DNA of 64,000 bases from Phyto melanocephala (taxonomy: Eukaryota; Arthropoda; Insecta; Diptera; Rhinophoridae). The stretch is from positions 41,694,412 to 41,758,411 of the forward strand of contig OW799234.1 in the NCBI GenBank assembly GCA_941918925.1, read 5' to 3'. Positions within the stretch are counted from its first letter, which is position 1, and the number at the start of each line of letters is the position of its first letter. The translations under genes and the position numbers were made by a program. Below, piece by piece: positions 1 to 11,400 of this stretch. Under the pieces are notes generated by a model. That model was not told the origin of the DNA and made no database searches. It worked only from the letters and a program-made list of their open reading frames with translations.

Positions 1-710
1 AGCCCAAATTTCGCCATTATCAGTTTCCTCTTGGAACACCTTGGGTCCCCAGTGTTCGCCATAAGCCTGCTGAGAGAAACTGTCAAATGAGCTGATTTCG
101 CTGCAGTATATTCGAGTTGGTCTCGGAAAGTTAGTCTATTATCTAACCTTAAACCCAGATATTTAAGCCACTTGCTTGTCTTAATTGTGTGAGACAAGAT
201 CCTCATGTCCACCTCCAGATTGATGTGCTTTCTTGTAATAATGAGCAATTCCGTTTTCTCCGTAGCTAGCTTTGGGTTAGGAAATCAAGCCATAACTTTA
301 TTTTAAGTAAGCATGACTTTCGTTTCCAGACTTCTGTAAAGACACCATCTTGTACAATCACAATAGCATATCCGGGGTTGCCTCGGCGATTATTTTGAGA
401 ATTTCTGCTGGAATTTCGTCAGGACCTGATGCTTTCCTATTATTTAAGTGTTTATAATATTCTCCATCGTATTCTCCTTAAAATCTGAAGTTAAAGAAGT
501 CAATTTAACAGTATACAGGTTCCTTCTGATGCCTTCGGCCGATGGTAGGTATCGCTTCGTTGCATTCTTCCTTAATGAGCGTCATTGTGTTACAAACTAT
601 GTCCGTAGCGTCCGAAGTGTTCCTAATTTCTTCATCAATTCTGTCCAAGAATGCTTTTTGTTAAGTCTCGCGAATGTCGTGATCTGCCATTTTCTATGCT
701 GTACATAATA
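1..710 (-). pseudogene. LOA/R1-clade non-LTR retrotransposon fragment (endonuclease-RT linker plus RT)
   Basis: Read on the minus strand, this stretch keeps blocks of a non-LTR pol protein. Around 690-500 lies the linker after the endonuclease (KAFLDRIDEEIRNTSDA, then a VY block before the break). Around 431-360 is the first RT block, with ASGPDEIPAEIL. From about 280 to 1 is the later RT/thumb region, with TELLIITRKHINLEV, KYLGLRLDNRLTFRDQL and SRLMANTGDP. The catalytic palm between 300 and 360 is deleted, and stops and frame changes separate the blocks, so it cannot be active. The element runs off the window's left edge. Block order and spacing fit the LOA/R1 group; the exact family is not resolved. 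A plus-strand ORF over 448-708 is only its shadow. Confidence 0.75.
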
Positions 711-1009
711 TACTAGCATTTAACCCGCTAATTCGATAGCGCAGTTCTTACTATTTATTGAATACTCAAGTTTTATTTATAATTATTAAATATTTTTGGT
801 TCAATTCATGAAAATTTGTATCTCTGATTCAATTTACTTAGAAAAATAAAAAGTAGAGTTTAGGATACATCGGGCATATATTTCCTAACTAAAAGCAAGA
901 TCAATGCTACTGAGTTTCAAAAATTAATATTCATAATTTGCAAAAATGATCATAAAAATAATAAAAGTAACATTTTTTCCTTCACTTAAACTTCCACTTG
1001 GTTTATTAT
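711..1009. other. AT-rich stretch without recognisable gene
   Basis: I see no coding signal here. The last bases grade into the tandem array that follows. It may be intron or intergenic DNA. Confidence 0.5.
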
Positions 1010-1925
1010 TACCTACATTCAGAATTCTATGTATACAAAATATAAAAAAAATAGAAAAAGTAATTTTGGTCGTTCATAAGATTAGGAGTTACCTGGGATC
1101 AAAAAACACTAATTTAAAGAATCTATGTTTACAAACGTAAAAATACAAAGAGTACAATTAAAATGCGAAAAGGCTTTTTTCTGTATCCAATATCATTTTA
1201 ATTCTCAATTTGAATCAATTATCCTTTATTTCACAATTTTTGCTTTATAAACGTAGAAAATACAAAAAGTACCATAAAAATACAAAAAAGTACCTATTTG
1301 GTCGACCATAAGATTTTCAGTCTCACCTTGTATCAATAGTCACTAATTTCAAAATTCTAGCTTTGAAAACGTAGAAAATACAAAAAGTACCATAACAATT
1401 CAAAAAAGTGCCTTTTTGGTCGACCATAACATTTTCAGTCTGACCTTGTATCAATAGTCACTAATTTCAAAATTCTAGCTTTAAAAACGTAGAAAATACA
1501 AAAAGTACCATTAAAATTCATAAAAGTACCTTTTTTATCGACCATAACATTTTTAGTCTCACCTTGCATCAATAGTCTTTAATTTAAAAATTCTAGCTAT
1601 AAAAACGTAGAAAATACAAAAAGTACCATAAAAATTCATAAAAGTACCTTTTTTATCGACCATAACATTTTTAGTCTCCAATTGTATCAATAGTCTTTAA
1701 TTTTAAAATTCTAGCTTCTCAAACGTTGAAAATACAAAAAGTACCATAACAATTCAATAAAGTACCTTCTTGGTCGCCCATAACATTTTTAGTCTCACCT
1801 GGAATCAATAGTCCCTGATTGTACAATCCTACCTTCATAAACGTAGAAAATGCAAAAAGTACCATAAAATTCAAAAAAGTACCTTTTTGGTCACCCATAA
1901 CATTTTTAGTCATACCTGGAATCAA
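1010..1925. repeat. 118-bp tandem array, about 7-8 units
   Basis: The motif AACGTAGAAAATACAAAAAG recurs at 1250, 1368, 1486, 1604, 1722 and 1840, an exact 118-bp step. A more decayed unit lies at about 1134 and possibly one further left. Each unit also holds an AAAAAGTACCTTTTTGGTCG-like block and a TCACCTTGTATCAATAGTC block. The small minus-strand ORF at 1719-1925 is a by-product of the repetition. The next unit is cut off at about 1980. Confidence 0.85.
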
Positions 1926-3002
1926 TACAATAAGTAATATAATACAAAAAGTACCATAGAAATACTAAAAAATACTTTTTTGGTCCAAGTTCCAAATTCC
2001 AAGTTTAAAATGTTCAAATATCTATGCAACAAAATATCTTAATAGACATGATTTAAAGTCAGTAATTCTACTCTTTTTTGCATAAAAGTAATTATGTTCT
2101 AAAAAGTACCAAACTCTTTTCCCGATTTTTCCCCTTTCTACCCTGTTATGAATGTGTTTCAATTTTTACTAAATTACATAATTATTTATGTCTGGTGAAA
2201 TCCTAAATAAAATTTTTGTGAAAATTAGCCGTCAAAGTAGGAATTACATACATTTTCCGGAATTTTTCCCTTTTTGGTACCTTTTTTGCCCCAAAAAAGT
2301 TTTCAAAAATTTCACCTAAATAATTGTCCATATTCTATTAGGTAATAATGAGGCCCTATGCTCCTTATAGGAACGACGGGAACATATATATATATATATT
2401 AGGTAATAACAATGATCAAATTTTGTCCCATTGAATAATATTAGAAAAGCTTCTTTTAAAAAAAGTACCAAAAAAGGGACAATTTTTACCCCTTATACAT
2501 GCGAATTTGAAAAAAGTGCCGAATTCTTATTAATATTTTTTCGCGGATTACTGAAAACAGTTTAGATTTTTTTCCTATCTTTATGTGTTTGGAAGTTGCA
2601 TAGGCTACCAAAAAAGTATCAAATTATAGTTTTTACCCGTTTTTCCCCTTAGGGGTTGAAAAATTAAAAAAAAAGGCCAGACACCTGTCAGCTAATTTTT
2701 TGTGCAAATTACAATACGTTTTCAATTTAATTTGCATAATTTTTAGTTTAGCAGATATAGGATTACCGATTTTACCCTTTTTTACACCCTTAAAGTACGA
2801 ATTTCCAAATATATGGAGCTATACATTGAAAGAGGAACCGATTGTCCAAATTTCATGTCTCTAGCTCTTTGCGTTTGGGCTGTGCGATGATGAATCAGTC
2901 GGTCAGTCACGTTACTCTTTTGTATATATAGATTAATTAATGGTCGCCTTCGGAGTAATCCTCTAGTGAAAAATATGTAAAAAATTGAATTTTTGCGATT
3001 TT
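1926..3002. repeat. Repeat-derived AT-rich DNA rich in AAAAAGTACC motifs
   Basis: The AAAAAGTACCA / TACCTTTTTTGG motif of the upstream array continues irregularly to about 2640, so this is probably one larger non-autonomous element of which the array is part. A short TA repeat sits at 2386-2400. The stretch ends in a CAGTCGGTCAGTCACGTTAC block at about 2900. There are no ORFs, and I could not place terminal repeats. Confidence 0.4.
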
Positions 3003-3564
3003 TATACCCTTCACACAGTGAAAAAGGGTATATATAGGTTTGTCATTCCGTGTGAAATTTCTACAATTTTCATTTCCGACCCCATAAAGTATATATTTTC
3101 TGAAAGCTTATGAAAAGGGGAGTCGATTAAGCTCTGTCAGTCTGTCCGTCTGACCGTCTGTCCGTGTGTATGTTGAAATCAACTTTTTGAAGCCCCCCGA
3201 CATAGGTTGGACCCGGGTAAGGTATTAAAATATCAGAAATATTCGGGAGTAGATCGGTATTGAAAATCAGAAACATCGGTACATAACCAACTGAGATATG
3301 AGCAAAAACCCACGACCACCTCGATTTTTTCTTTCACAAAAACAACATTACAACAACAACATACATACATACAAACGTGTATACTGGTTAGAGAAAACGT
3401 GGCATCGAATCCCAGCTGAGCCAAAAAAAATTTTTTTTAATTTTTTTAAATTTTTTTTATTTATATTTTTTTTTATTTAATATATTATTTATATTTTTAT
3501 TATGTATCATTTTTATTATTATTTTTTTTTTAATTTTTTTTTTATTTTTTTTGTTTTATATATA

Positions 3565-4472
3565 AAGGGTGTTTTTTTAAGCCCGATAGAACTTGAAATT
3601 GTAAAAAATAACACAAAAAATTAAATTGTAATCAAAATTTTTTTTTATTCGAAAGATCAATACGTGACATTAACATTCGAAAATGATTTCGGGCATATGG
3701 GCACCGCGGCTGTTCTTGACGAAGCGCATTCTGGACGTCCAATTTTATCGCAAAATTGTGTTCAGCGATGAGGCGCATTTTTGGCTTAACGGGTTTGTTA
3801 ATAAGCAAAATTGCCGCATATGGAGCGAGACCAATCCACAAGAGACCCTACAGACTCCATTACATCCAGAAAAATGCACTGTTTGGTGCGGTTTTCACGC
3901 TGGTGGCATCATCGGACCTTATTTCTTCAAAAATGAGGCCGGAGCTCGCGTTACGGTCAATGGAGATCGTTACCGCACCATGATCAATGATTTTTTATGG
4001 ATGACATTGATCCGGAGGAGATGTGGTTTCAACAGGATGGCGCTACGTGCCATACGGCGAACGCAACCATCGACTTATTGAAATCAAAATTTGGCGATAA
4101 GTTGATTTCGAGAAATGGACCTGTCAATTGGCCTCCAGGTCGTGCGATTTGACACCTCTCGATTATTTCCTGTGGGGCTACGTGAAGTCACTGGTTTATG
4201 CTGATAAACCAGCAACAATTGACGCCTTGGAGGCCAGCATTGTTCGTGTTATTCGTGACATACGGCCAGCAGTGCTCGAAAAAGTGGCCCAAAATTGGAC
4301 GTCCAGAATGCGCTTCGTCAAGAACAGCCGCGGTGCCCATATGCCCGAAATCATTTTCAAATGTTAATGTCACGTATTGATCTTTCGAATAAAAAAAAAA
4401 AATGATTACAATTTAATTTTTTGTGTTATTTTTTACAATTTCAAGTTCTATCGGGCTTAAAAAAACACCCTT
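3565..4472 (+). mobile_element. DD41D mariner with an inverted-duplicated end
   Basis: The element is flanked by TA at 3563-3564 and 4473-4474 and begins and ends with AAGGGTGTTTTTTTAAGCCC. The terminal match continues far inward. About 170 bp from 3565 to about 3735 is the reverse complement of the right end, including the 3' end of the transposase gene (about 4300-4472). A normal mariner terminal repeat is about 30 bp. The left terminus and the N-terminal half of the gene have therefore been replaced by a copy of the right terminus. At the junction near 3736 both sides share AATTTT. Confidence 0.85.
3735..4366 (+). pseudogene. Mariner (DD41D) transposase, C-terminal half, frameshifted
   Basis: Coding similarity starts with FYRKIVFSDEAHFWLNGFVN (first catalytic Asp in FSDEAHF). 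It runs through PLHPEKCTVWCGFHAGGIIG, WFQQDGATCHTA (second Asp) and CDLTPLDYFLWGYVKSLVY (third Asp) to a stop at 4366. Forty-one residues separate the second and third Asp, the DD41D pattern. There is one frameshift near 4000, after the NDF motif, and another near 4138, where CCTCCAGGTCG has lost a base. The DNA-binding N-terminal half is absent. The protein is closely related to the one at 20675-21668. It is non-functional. Confidence 0.85.
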
Positions 4473-4692
4473 TATTATATATATAATAATTTTTTTTTTT
4501 TTGTTTTTTTAACATACATACATACGTGAATTTATAATTTTACAATGGGATGTTTTTATATATGTATGTTTTTATATGTATGTACGTATTTCATATGGGA
4601 TGAATGGTGACACAAACTACTGTTATTGCATGAATACACGTTGTGAAGGGTATATAAGATTCGGCACGGCCGAATATAGCGCTCTTACTTGC

Positions 4693-5740
4693 TAAAGATC
4701 TGAATGCGCTTTTTTCTGATTTGTTTTCTCATATTCAATATCTACAACTTTGCTTCAAACACGAAAGAGGTAATCCGTACGGTATACCGTGCTAAAATAT
4801 AGAAAAAGTGTTAAAAATACACCTTAAGCTAAAAAATTCGTATGGCCATTAAATTACACTATGCAACAAATGGAGGCTTTTTTCCTAAATAACTATATCT
4901 GCACTATATCCCCTATAGTCACCTAACTGCAAATATCATCATTATTTCAAATTCTATGATAAGGTTTCTTTTTTTTAATTTTAAATAAAATTTGAGATTT
5001 TTAAGGGGCTGCTCTATACAACTTGTCCTAATTTCGGAACGATGTTCTCGATTTTGAAATACGCCAGACTTAAGTTTTTCTATATCATTTATTGATTTAG
5101 ACATTAGTATTGGAGCGATTTAGAGTAATTCGTTTCTTTTTGTAAAATTATAAGTAAAATTTATAAAATAGAAAAATTCATAAAAAATAAAAAGCAACAA
5201 ATAACTAAATACCAGTTTTAGTATTTAATCTTAAAGTTGCATTTAGGAGAAGTAAAATAAATTTTATTACATGAAAATCCAAAGTTGCAAAAGTTACGAC
5301 TTATTTTTGGGGCTAATTTCATATGAAATTCTCAGAATTAAGTCCCAAATTAATGAGCGGAAAAATTTTGTACATTGTCGTAACTAGACCATTATTTCCA
5401 CTTACACAGATAACAATTTATTCCCAATGGAATGGTTCCGTTTTTGCAATTGATGTTTTCTTTTTTGGTTATTAAATTTCTATTGCAAGAATTAAATTTC
5501 TAGTGCATTGATATTTCAGAACGAAATTCTGAAGTCACAATCGTAAAATTCTACTATCACAACTAAACTATGCGTATGGCAACAATTGCGGTTCTTACAA
5601 CCAATACTGTTTTCTCTGTGTACATTAGACCGGTATATGTTTAAATATGTATCGCATACTTATTTGCTGCCAGTATGAACATTGATTTTTATGTTTTGTT
5701 GTTAGTAACTAATATTATCTTTTTTATTTTATTTCTGTAG
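4693..5740. other. AT-rich non-coding DNA, probably intron
   Basis: No repeat family or ORF of weight is visible. The stretch ends in a pyrimidine-rich tract and TTTCTGTAG at 5740, the splice acceptor of the following exon, so it is probably intron of that gene. Confidence 0.4.
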
Positions 5741-5895
5741 AAACTTTACCATCACGCCTCGAGATTGCAGTCAACAGCAGTGCAAATATTACATGTCGCA
5801 TGAATCCAACAAAATTTGGCGGTAACGTCAATAGCTCTTCCCTTTATTTTGAACAAGAGGACACTAAATATAAAGTGCCCAGTGAATATATACAT
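5741..5895 (+). CDS. Internal exon of a host gene; extracellular cytokine-receptor-like (Domeless-like) segment
   Basis: A 155-bp open block lies between a polypyrimidine tract ending in CTGTAG and a donor CAT|GTAAGT. Read with two bases left over from a split codon, it gives 51 uninterrupted codons containing LPSRLEIAVNSSANITCRMN and LYFEQEDTKYKVPSEYI. It has N-glycosylation sequons (NSS, NIT) and one Cys, and no TE similarity that I recognise. The pattern of ITCR, then a LYF strand, then a VPSEYI strand resembles the N-terminal Ig-like module of gp130-type receptors. In flies that would be Domeless or its paralogue Eye transformer. That assignment is from memory of the family and is tentative. 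No neighbouring exon is in the window; both flanks would be large TE-filled introns. Confidence 0.55.
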
Positions 5896-6086
5896 GTAAG
5901 TAAAAAAAATATATTTTAATACAATTAACATTAATCACTATCATAATTTTTATCAAAACTCAATTTATATGTATAAAAAACAAATTAAATCAAATTATTG
6001 AAAATCAAATATCATTGCTGAAATGTTAGAATATGTTGTTGTTAAACTGTTCATTTTAATTCCAGTTAAAAAAAATTTATAAAATA
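5896..6086. other. Intron start, non-coding
   Basis: This is AT-rich sequence directly after the GTAAGT donor. Nothing else is recognised before the mariner-derived insertion. Confidence 0.4.
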
Positions 6087-6571
6087 AAGGGTCCGCCAAA
6101 TAACTTTTTTTTTGAAAATGCTATAAAAAAAGTGTAGCTTCGGCTGTGTGGTACGTAGCGCCGTCCTGTTGAAACCAAATTTTGCCAATATCCTCCTCTT
6201 AAATTTTTGTGAACAAAAATTTGTTCAACATAGCCCGATAACGATCGCCATTGACAAACAGTGACTCGTTTAGGGTGTATCGGCTTTTCAATGTATGCGT
6301 GCGGGTTTTCTGTGCCCCAAATACGACAATTTTGCTTGTTTACATACCCGGCAAGATCAAAATGAGCTTCATCTGAAATGTTCATTTTTTTTTTGGCAAA
6401 ATCGGCCAAAGTAATGTCGCAATATTTCCCAGCGTTGTTCAAGCGTATACACAACCATATTCGTTCAGCGGAAGGATTAAACTAATTATCTGTCAAATCA
6501 GACATGAGTTAGTGTTACCATTCACGAAATAAGCACTAGTTGAAAAACAAAACGTTAGATGGCGGACCCTT
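6087..6571 (-). mobile_element. Deleted mariner-like element (485 bp)
   Basis: TA dinucleotides at 6085-6086 and 6572-6573 flank terminal inverted repeats reading AAGGGTCCGCCA. The interior is a shrunken transposase gene on the minus strand. A much shorter relative of the same family lies at 49418-49515. Confidence 0.8.
6090..6454 (-). pseudogene. Remnant mariner transposase
   Basis: The minus-strand reading has ISDEAHFDLAGYVNKQNCRI (first catalytic Asp) followed by a PIHPKRVTV block, as in DD41D-type mariner transposases. The second and third Asp regions survive only as scraps: part of the second block, with a GATGGCG-like remnant, lies near 6165. The N-terminal DNA-binding half is missing. 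It is an open frame of 125 codons only by chance and is not a working enzyme. Confidence 0.7.
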
Positions 6572-6740
6572 TATATATAAATCGCAGGGCTATAATATGA
6601 AAAATATACTTAATATTCGGGACATTGTCCCAAAAACTTTAAAATAATTTATCGGTTGGCTTCGATTTGTGCTGGTATAAATGCACTTTACTGGTGCTTA
6701 CTTGTTAGGAATATTTAGTAAAACAGCTAATACACGTCCT

Positions 6741-6873
6741 ATTTTTTACATCTGACTTGTTAAGTTTGTGACTCATGTAATTCTGCATGTTTGTCAGAAT
6801 AGTTATTTTAAAGGTAACACACGACATGCTCATATTAAGCAGTAAGAAAGTTCACAAGTCAGATGTAAAAAAA
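6741..6873. repeat. Small inverted-repeat element (MITE-like)
   Basis: TTTTTTACATCTGACTTGT at the left is mirrored by ACAAGTCAGATGTAAAAAAA at the right, about 90 bp apart. The interior is non-coding. No certain target duplication was found. Confidence 0.5.
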
Positions 6874-7448
6874 CATGTGTCAAATATCAGCCTCAAACTT
6901 TTTATACCCGCCACCAAAAAAATGGTGGGGGTATATTCATTTTGTCATTCCGTTTGTAACACATCGAAATATCCATTTTAGACCCCATAAAGTATACATT
7001 TTCTGAATCGGGGCTTAATTTTATGATGATCTAGCTATGTCCGTCCGTCTGTTGAAAGCACGATAGAGGTCGTACCGAAAAAGCTAGGGGGCTCAAATTT
7101 CGCCAGAATCTTTGTTATAGACAAGGTGGGGATAAATCGGAATATTAGGAAGAGAGTTATAGCTCGTAAAGCAAGAGTAGGTCGAAAAAACCGTGTCCTT
7201 CGAACATCGAATAAAATGGAATTGTGTCCAAACGCATTAACGTAGACTCATGAAACTTCGAATATATTTTTCCCCGAAAATTGCCTAAATCAATGCATTA
7301 GGAAAGGAGTTATAGATCAAAATGTACGAAAATTTATACCGCACATTGTATTTTTCGGTATATTTAAAAACAAAAACGTCATAAAAGCAACAAAATTGGA
7401 TGTACGTCTCTGAAATTTTGCACACATGGCTTTTTGGTAAAATGCTTA

Positions 7449-8175
7449 GTTCTAACGGAAAATAAATGTGATACGCCCACTTTTACGCCCACCTCCCATA
7501 TAAAGTTTTACCTCAAATTCATATAATTTCTCTATAAAGAAAGATTTTTGAATAATAAAGGACTATGTTGAAACATCTAAGTTGCGTTCATTAGTAGAAA
7601 TAATTGCGACACGCCTACTATAACGCCCACTTTTCACGTGATCCACTATTACTGAAATTTAAAAGCTCATAAAACCGACAAAATTAGAGCTGCGATGATG
7701 AAATTTGCTACATATATCCTATTAGTCAATATCATTTTCATGCCTTAAAATAAATATGACACGCCCACTTTTACGCCCACCTCCCATATAACGTTTTAGC
7801 TCACATTCATATAATTTCTCTATAAATAAAGATTTTGGAATAATAAAGGCCTGTAGTGAAACATCTAAGTTGCGTTCATTAGTAGAAATAATTTCGACAC
7901 GCCTACTATACGCCACTTTTTACGTTATCCACTGTTAATGAAATTTAAAAGCTCATAAAACTGACAAAATTAGAGATACGATGAAATTTACTACAGATAT
8001 CCTTCTAGTCAATGTCATTGTTATGCCGGAAAATTTAGGTGACGCGCCCACTTTAACGCCTACCTCCCATATAACGGTTTATCTCAAATTCATATAATTT
8101 CTCTATAAATAAAGATTTTGGAGTAATAAAGGACTATAGAGAAACATCTTAAGTTGCATTCATTAGTAGAAACAA
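7449..8175. repeat. Internal ~285-bp tandem repeats of the subfamily B element
   Basis: The block CGCCCACTTTTACGCCCACC recurs at about 7474, 7762 and 8045 (steps of about 288 and 283 bp). Each time it is followed by CCCATATAAMGTTTTA, a CTCTATAAAKAAAGATTTT block and an AAACATCTAAGTTGCRTTCA block. The third unit is cut by the Foldback insertion. Internal tandem repeats are usual in DINE-1-type elements. Confidence 0.75.
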
Positions 8176-8184
8176 TTACAATAC
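8176..8184. repeat. Left 9-bp target duplication of the Foldback element
   Basis: TTACAATAC directly precedes the element and is repeated exactly at 18877-18885. Confidence 0.9.
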
Positions 8185-8434
8185 GAGGGTGTGAAGATAA
8201 ATTCGTCAGTTAAATACGTCCCACATCAATGTTAACTACATTCCACACTCTGTTAAGTAAGTTAAATTTTAGAAATTAAGATTTTTTTGATAAATAAACA
8301 AAAAAACTCACTTTTTATAAGAATAATTTATAAAAAACAAATTAATTAAGTAAAATTAATAAAAAAAAATTAGAAAATAGTACGTTATGTTTGAATTTAT
8401 AGACTATGAATATGCTCATTTTGAGGCGTCCAGG
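8185..8434 (+). repeat. Foldback terminal unique segment, left
   Basis: This 250-bp non-tandem terminus is the reverse complement, with few differences, of 18627-18876. It begins with GAGGGTGTGAAG, contains an AT-rich centre, and ends in a GCTCATTTTGAGGCGTCCAG block that abuts the first repeat unit. Confidence 0.85.
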
Positions 8435-11400
8435 CGGGCCATTTCGGACATACCTGAATGGGGTTGTGACATATCGGGTAAAAGCCCTTGCCGAGTAGAA
8501 TACAAAACTGAAACGGGTATATTAAGTTCTTTCTCAGGAGCGGCGCTACAGGGGGTTGAAATATACAAAAATGTCCTACTTGTATTACAAATATTGTAAG
8601 TGATATGCGGGCCATTTCGGACATACCTGAATAGGGTTGTGACATATCGGATGAAAGCCCCGGCTGAGTAGATTACAAAACTAAATCGGGTATATTAGGT
8701 TCTCTCTCAGGAGCGGCGCTACAGGGGGTGCAAATATATGAAAATATCATACTTGTATTACAAATATTCTAAGTGTTATGCGGGCCATTTTGGACATACC
8801 TGAATGGGGTTGTGACATATCTGGTGAAAGCCCTTGACGAGTAGATTACAAAACTGAAACGGGTATATTAAGTTCTTTCTCAGGAGCGGCGCTGCAGGGG
8901 CTGAAAATATACGAAAAGTCCTACTTGTATTAAAAATATTCAAAGTGATATGCGGGCCATTTTAGACATACCTGAATGGGGTTGTGACACATCTGGTGAA
9001 AGCCCCTGACCAGTAGAATACAAAACTGAAACGGATATAGTAAGTCCTTTCTCAGGAGCGGCACAACAGGGGATGGAAATATATATAAAATTTGCTACTT
9101 GTATTAAAAATATTATGCGTGCCATTTTGGACATACCTGAATCGTGTTGTGATATATCAGATGAAAGCCGTCGAGGAGTTAATTACGAAAATAAAACGGG
9201 TATATTAAGTCTACTCTCAGGAGCGGAGCTACAGGGGGTGGAATAGGTTAAAATGACCCATTACATTAAAAATATTCTAAGTGTTATGCGGGCCATTTCC
9301 GACATACCTGAATAGGGTTGTGACATATTGGATGAAAGCTCTTGATGAGTAGATTACAAAACTAAAGCGGGTATATAAGGTTATCTTTCAGAAGCGACGC
9401 TACAGGGGGTGGAAATATATAAAAATATAATACTTGTATTAAAAATATTCTAAGTGTTATGCGGGCCATTTTCGACATACCTGAATGGGGTTGTGACATA
9501 TCGGATGAAAGCTCTTGAGGACTAGATTACAAAACTAAAGCGGGTATATTCACCTCTTTCTCAGGAGCGGAGCTACAGGGGGTGGAATTTGTTAAAATGC
9601 CCCTTTAGTATTAAAATATTCTAAGTGATATGCGGGCCATTTCCGACATACCTGAATGGGGTTGTGACATATCGGGTGAAAGCTCTTGATGAGTCGATTT
9701 CAAAACTAAATCCGGTATATTCAGTTCTTTCTCAGGAGCGGAGCTACAGGGGGTGGAATATGTTAAAATGCCCCTTTAGTATTAAAATATTCTAAGTGAT
9801 ATGTGGGCCATTTCCGACATACCTGAATGGGGTTGTGACATATCGGGTGAAAGCTCTTGATGAGTAGATTTCAAAACTAAATCCGGTATATTCAGTTCTT
9901 TCTCAGGAGCGGAGCTACAGGGGGTGGAATATGTTAAAATGCCCCTTTAGTATTAAAATATTCTAAGTGATATGCGGGCCATTTCCGACATACCTGAATG
10001 GGGTTGTGACATATCGGGTGAAAGCTCTTGATGAGTAGATTACAAAACTAAAGCGGGTATATTCAGTTCTTTCTCAGGAGCGGAGCTACAGGGGGTGGAA
10101 TATGTTAAAATGCCCCTTTAGTATTAAAATATTCTAAGTGATATGTGGGCCATTTCCGACATACCTGAATGGGGTTGTGACATATCGGGTGAAAGCTCTT
10201 GATGAGTCGATTTCAAAACTAAATCCGGTATATTCAGTTCTTTCTCAGGAGCGGAGCTACAGGGGGTGGAATATGTTAAAATGCCCCTTTAGTATTAAAA
10301 TATTCTAAGTGATATGTGGGCCATTTCCGACATACCTGAATGGGGTTGTGACATATCGGGTGAAAGCTCTTGATGAGTAGATTTCAAAACTAAATCCGGT
10401 ATATTCAGTTCTTTCTCAGGAGCGGAGCTACAGGGGGTGGAATATGTTAAAATTACCCTTTAGTATTAAAATATTCTAAGTGATATGCGGGCCATTTCCG
10501 ACATACCTGAATGGGGTTGTGACATATCGGGTGAAAGCTCTTGATGAGTAGATTACAAAACTAAAGCGGGTATATTCACTTCTTTCTCAGGAGCGGAGCT
10601 ACAGGGGGTGGAATATGTTAAAATGCCCCTTTAGTATTAAAATATTCTAAGTGATATGTGGGCCATTTCCGACATACCTGAATGGGGTTGTGACATATCG
10701 GGTGAAAGCTCTTGATGAGTAGATTTCAAAACTAAATCCGGTATATTCAGTTCTTTCTCAGGAGCGGAGCTACAGGGGGTGGAATATGTTAAAATGCCCC
10801 TTTAGTATTAAAATATTCTAAGTGATATGCGGGCCATTTCCGACATACCTGAATGGGGTTGTGACATATCGGGTGAAAGCTCTTGATGAGTAGATTTCAA
10901 AACTAAATCCGGTATATTCAGTTCTTTCTCAGGAGCGGAGCTACAGGGGGTGGAATATGTTAAAATTACCCTTTAGTATTAAAATATTCTAAGTGATATG
11001 CGGGCCATTTCCGACATACCTGAATGGGGTTGTGACATATCGGGTGAAAGCTCTTGATGAGTAGATTACAAAACTAAAGCGGGTATATTCACCTCTTTCT
11101 CAGGAGCGGAGCTACAGGGGGTGGAATTTGTTAAAATGCCCCTTTAGTATTAAAATATTCTAAGTGATATGCGGGCCATTTCCGACATACCTGAATGGGG
11201 TTGTGACATATCGGGTGAAAGCTCTTGATGAGTAGATTACAAAACTAAAGCGGGTATATTCACTTCTTTCTCAGGAGCGGAGCTACAGGGGGTGGAATAT
11301 GTTAAAATGCCCCTTTAGTATTAAAATATTCTAAGTGATATGTGGGCCATTTCCGACATACCTGAATGGGGTTGTGACATATCGGGTGAAAGCTCTTGAT

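Larger units (their letters stand above)
3003..4692 (+). mobile_element. mini-me/DINE-1-like (Helentron-derived) element, subfamily A, copy 1
   Basis: The left end has the hairpin ATACCCTTCACACAGTGAAAAAGGGTAT. The dipteran mini-me core CCGACCCCATAAAGTATATA follows, then a GTCY microsatellite (about 3136-3170). Next come a tRNA-like block (GGTTAGAGAAAACG and ATCGAATCCCAGCTGAGCC, 3386-3422) and long T/A-rich runs. The right end is GTGAAGGGTATATAAGATTC, a CGGCACGGCCG hairpin and CTTACTTG at 4691. The layout fits non-autonomous Helentron derivatives described in Drosophila. A mariner is inserted at 3565-4472. The ORFs inside are not genes. Confidence 0.8.

Noticed and set aside
448..708. 86-codon plus-strand ORF
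   Set aside because: It overlaps the minus-strand RT-linker remnant, which explains the sequence better.
8387..9134. Open frames within the Foldback arms (also 17815-18664)
   Set aside because: They repeat in each 170-bp unit and in both arms, and their residues follow the DNA repeat. They are not conserved proteins.
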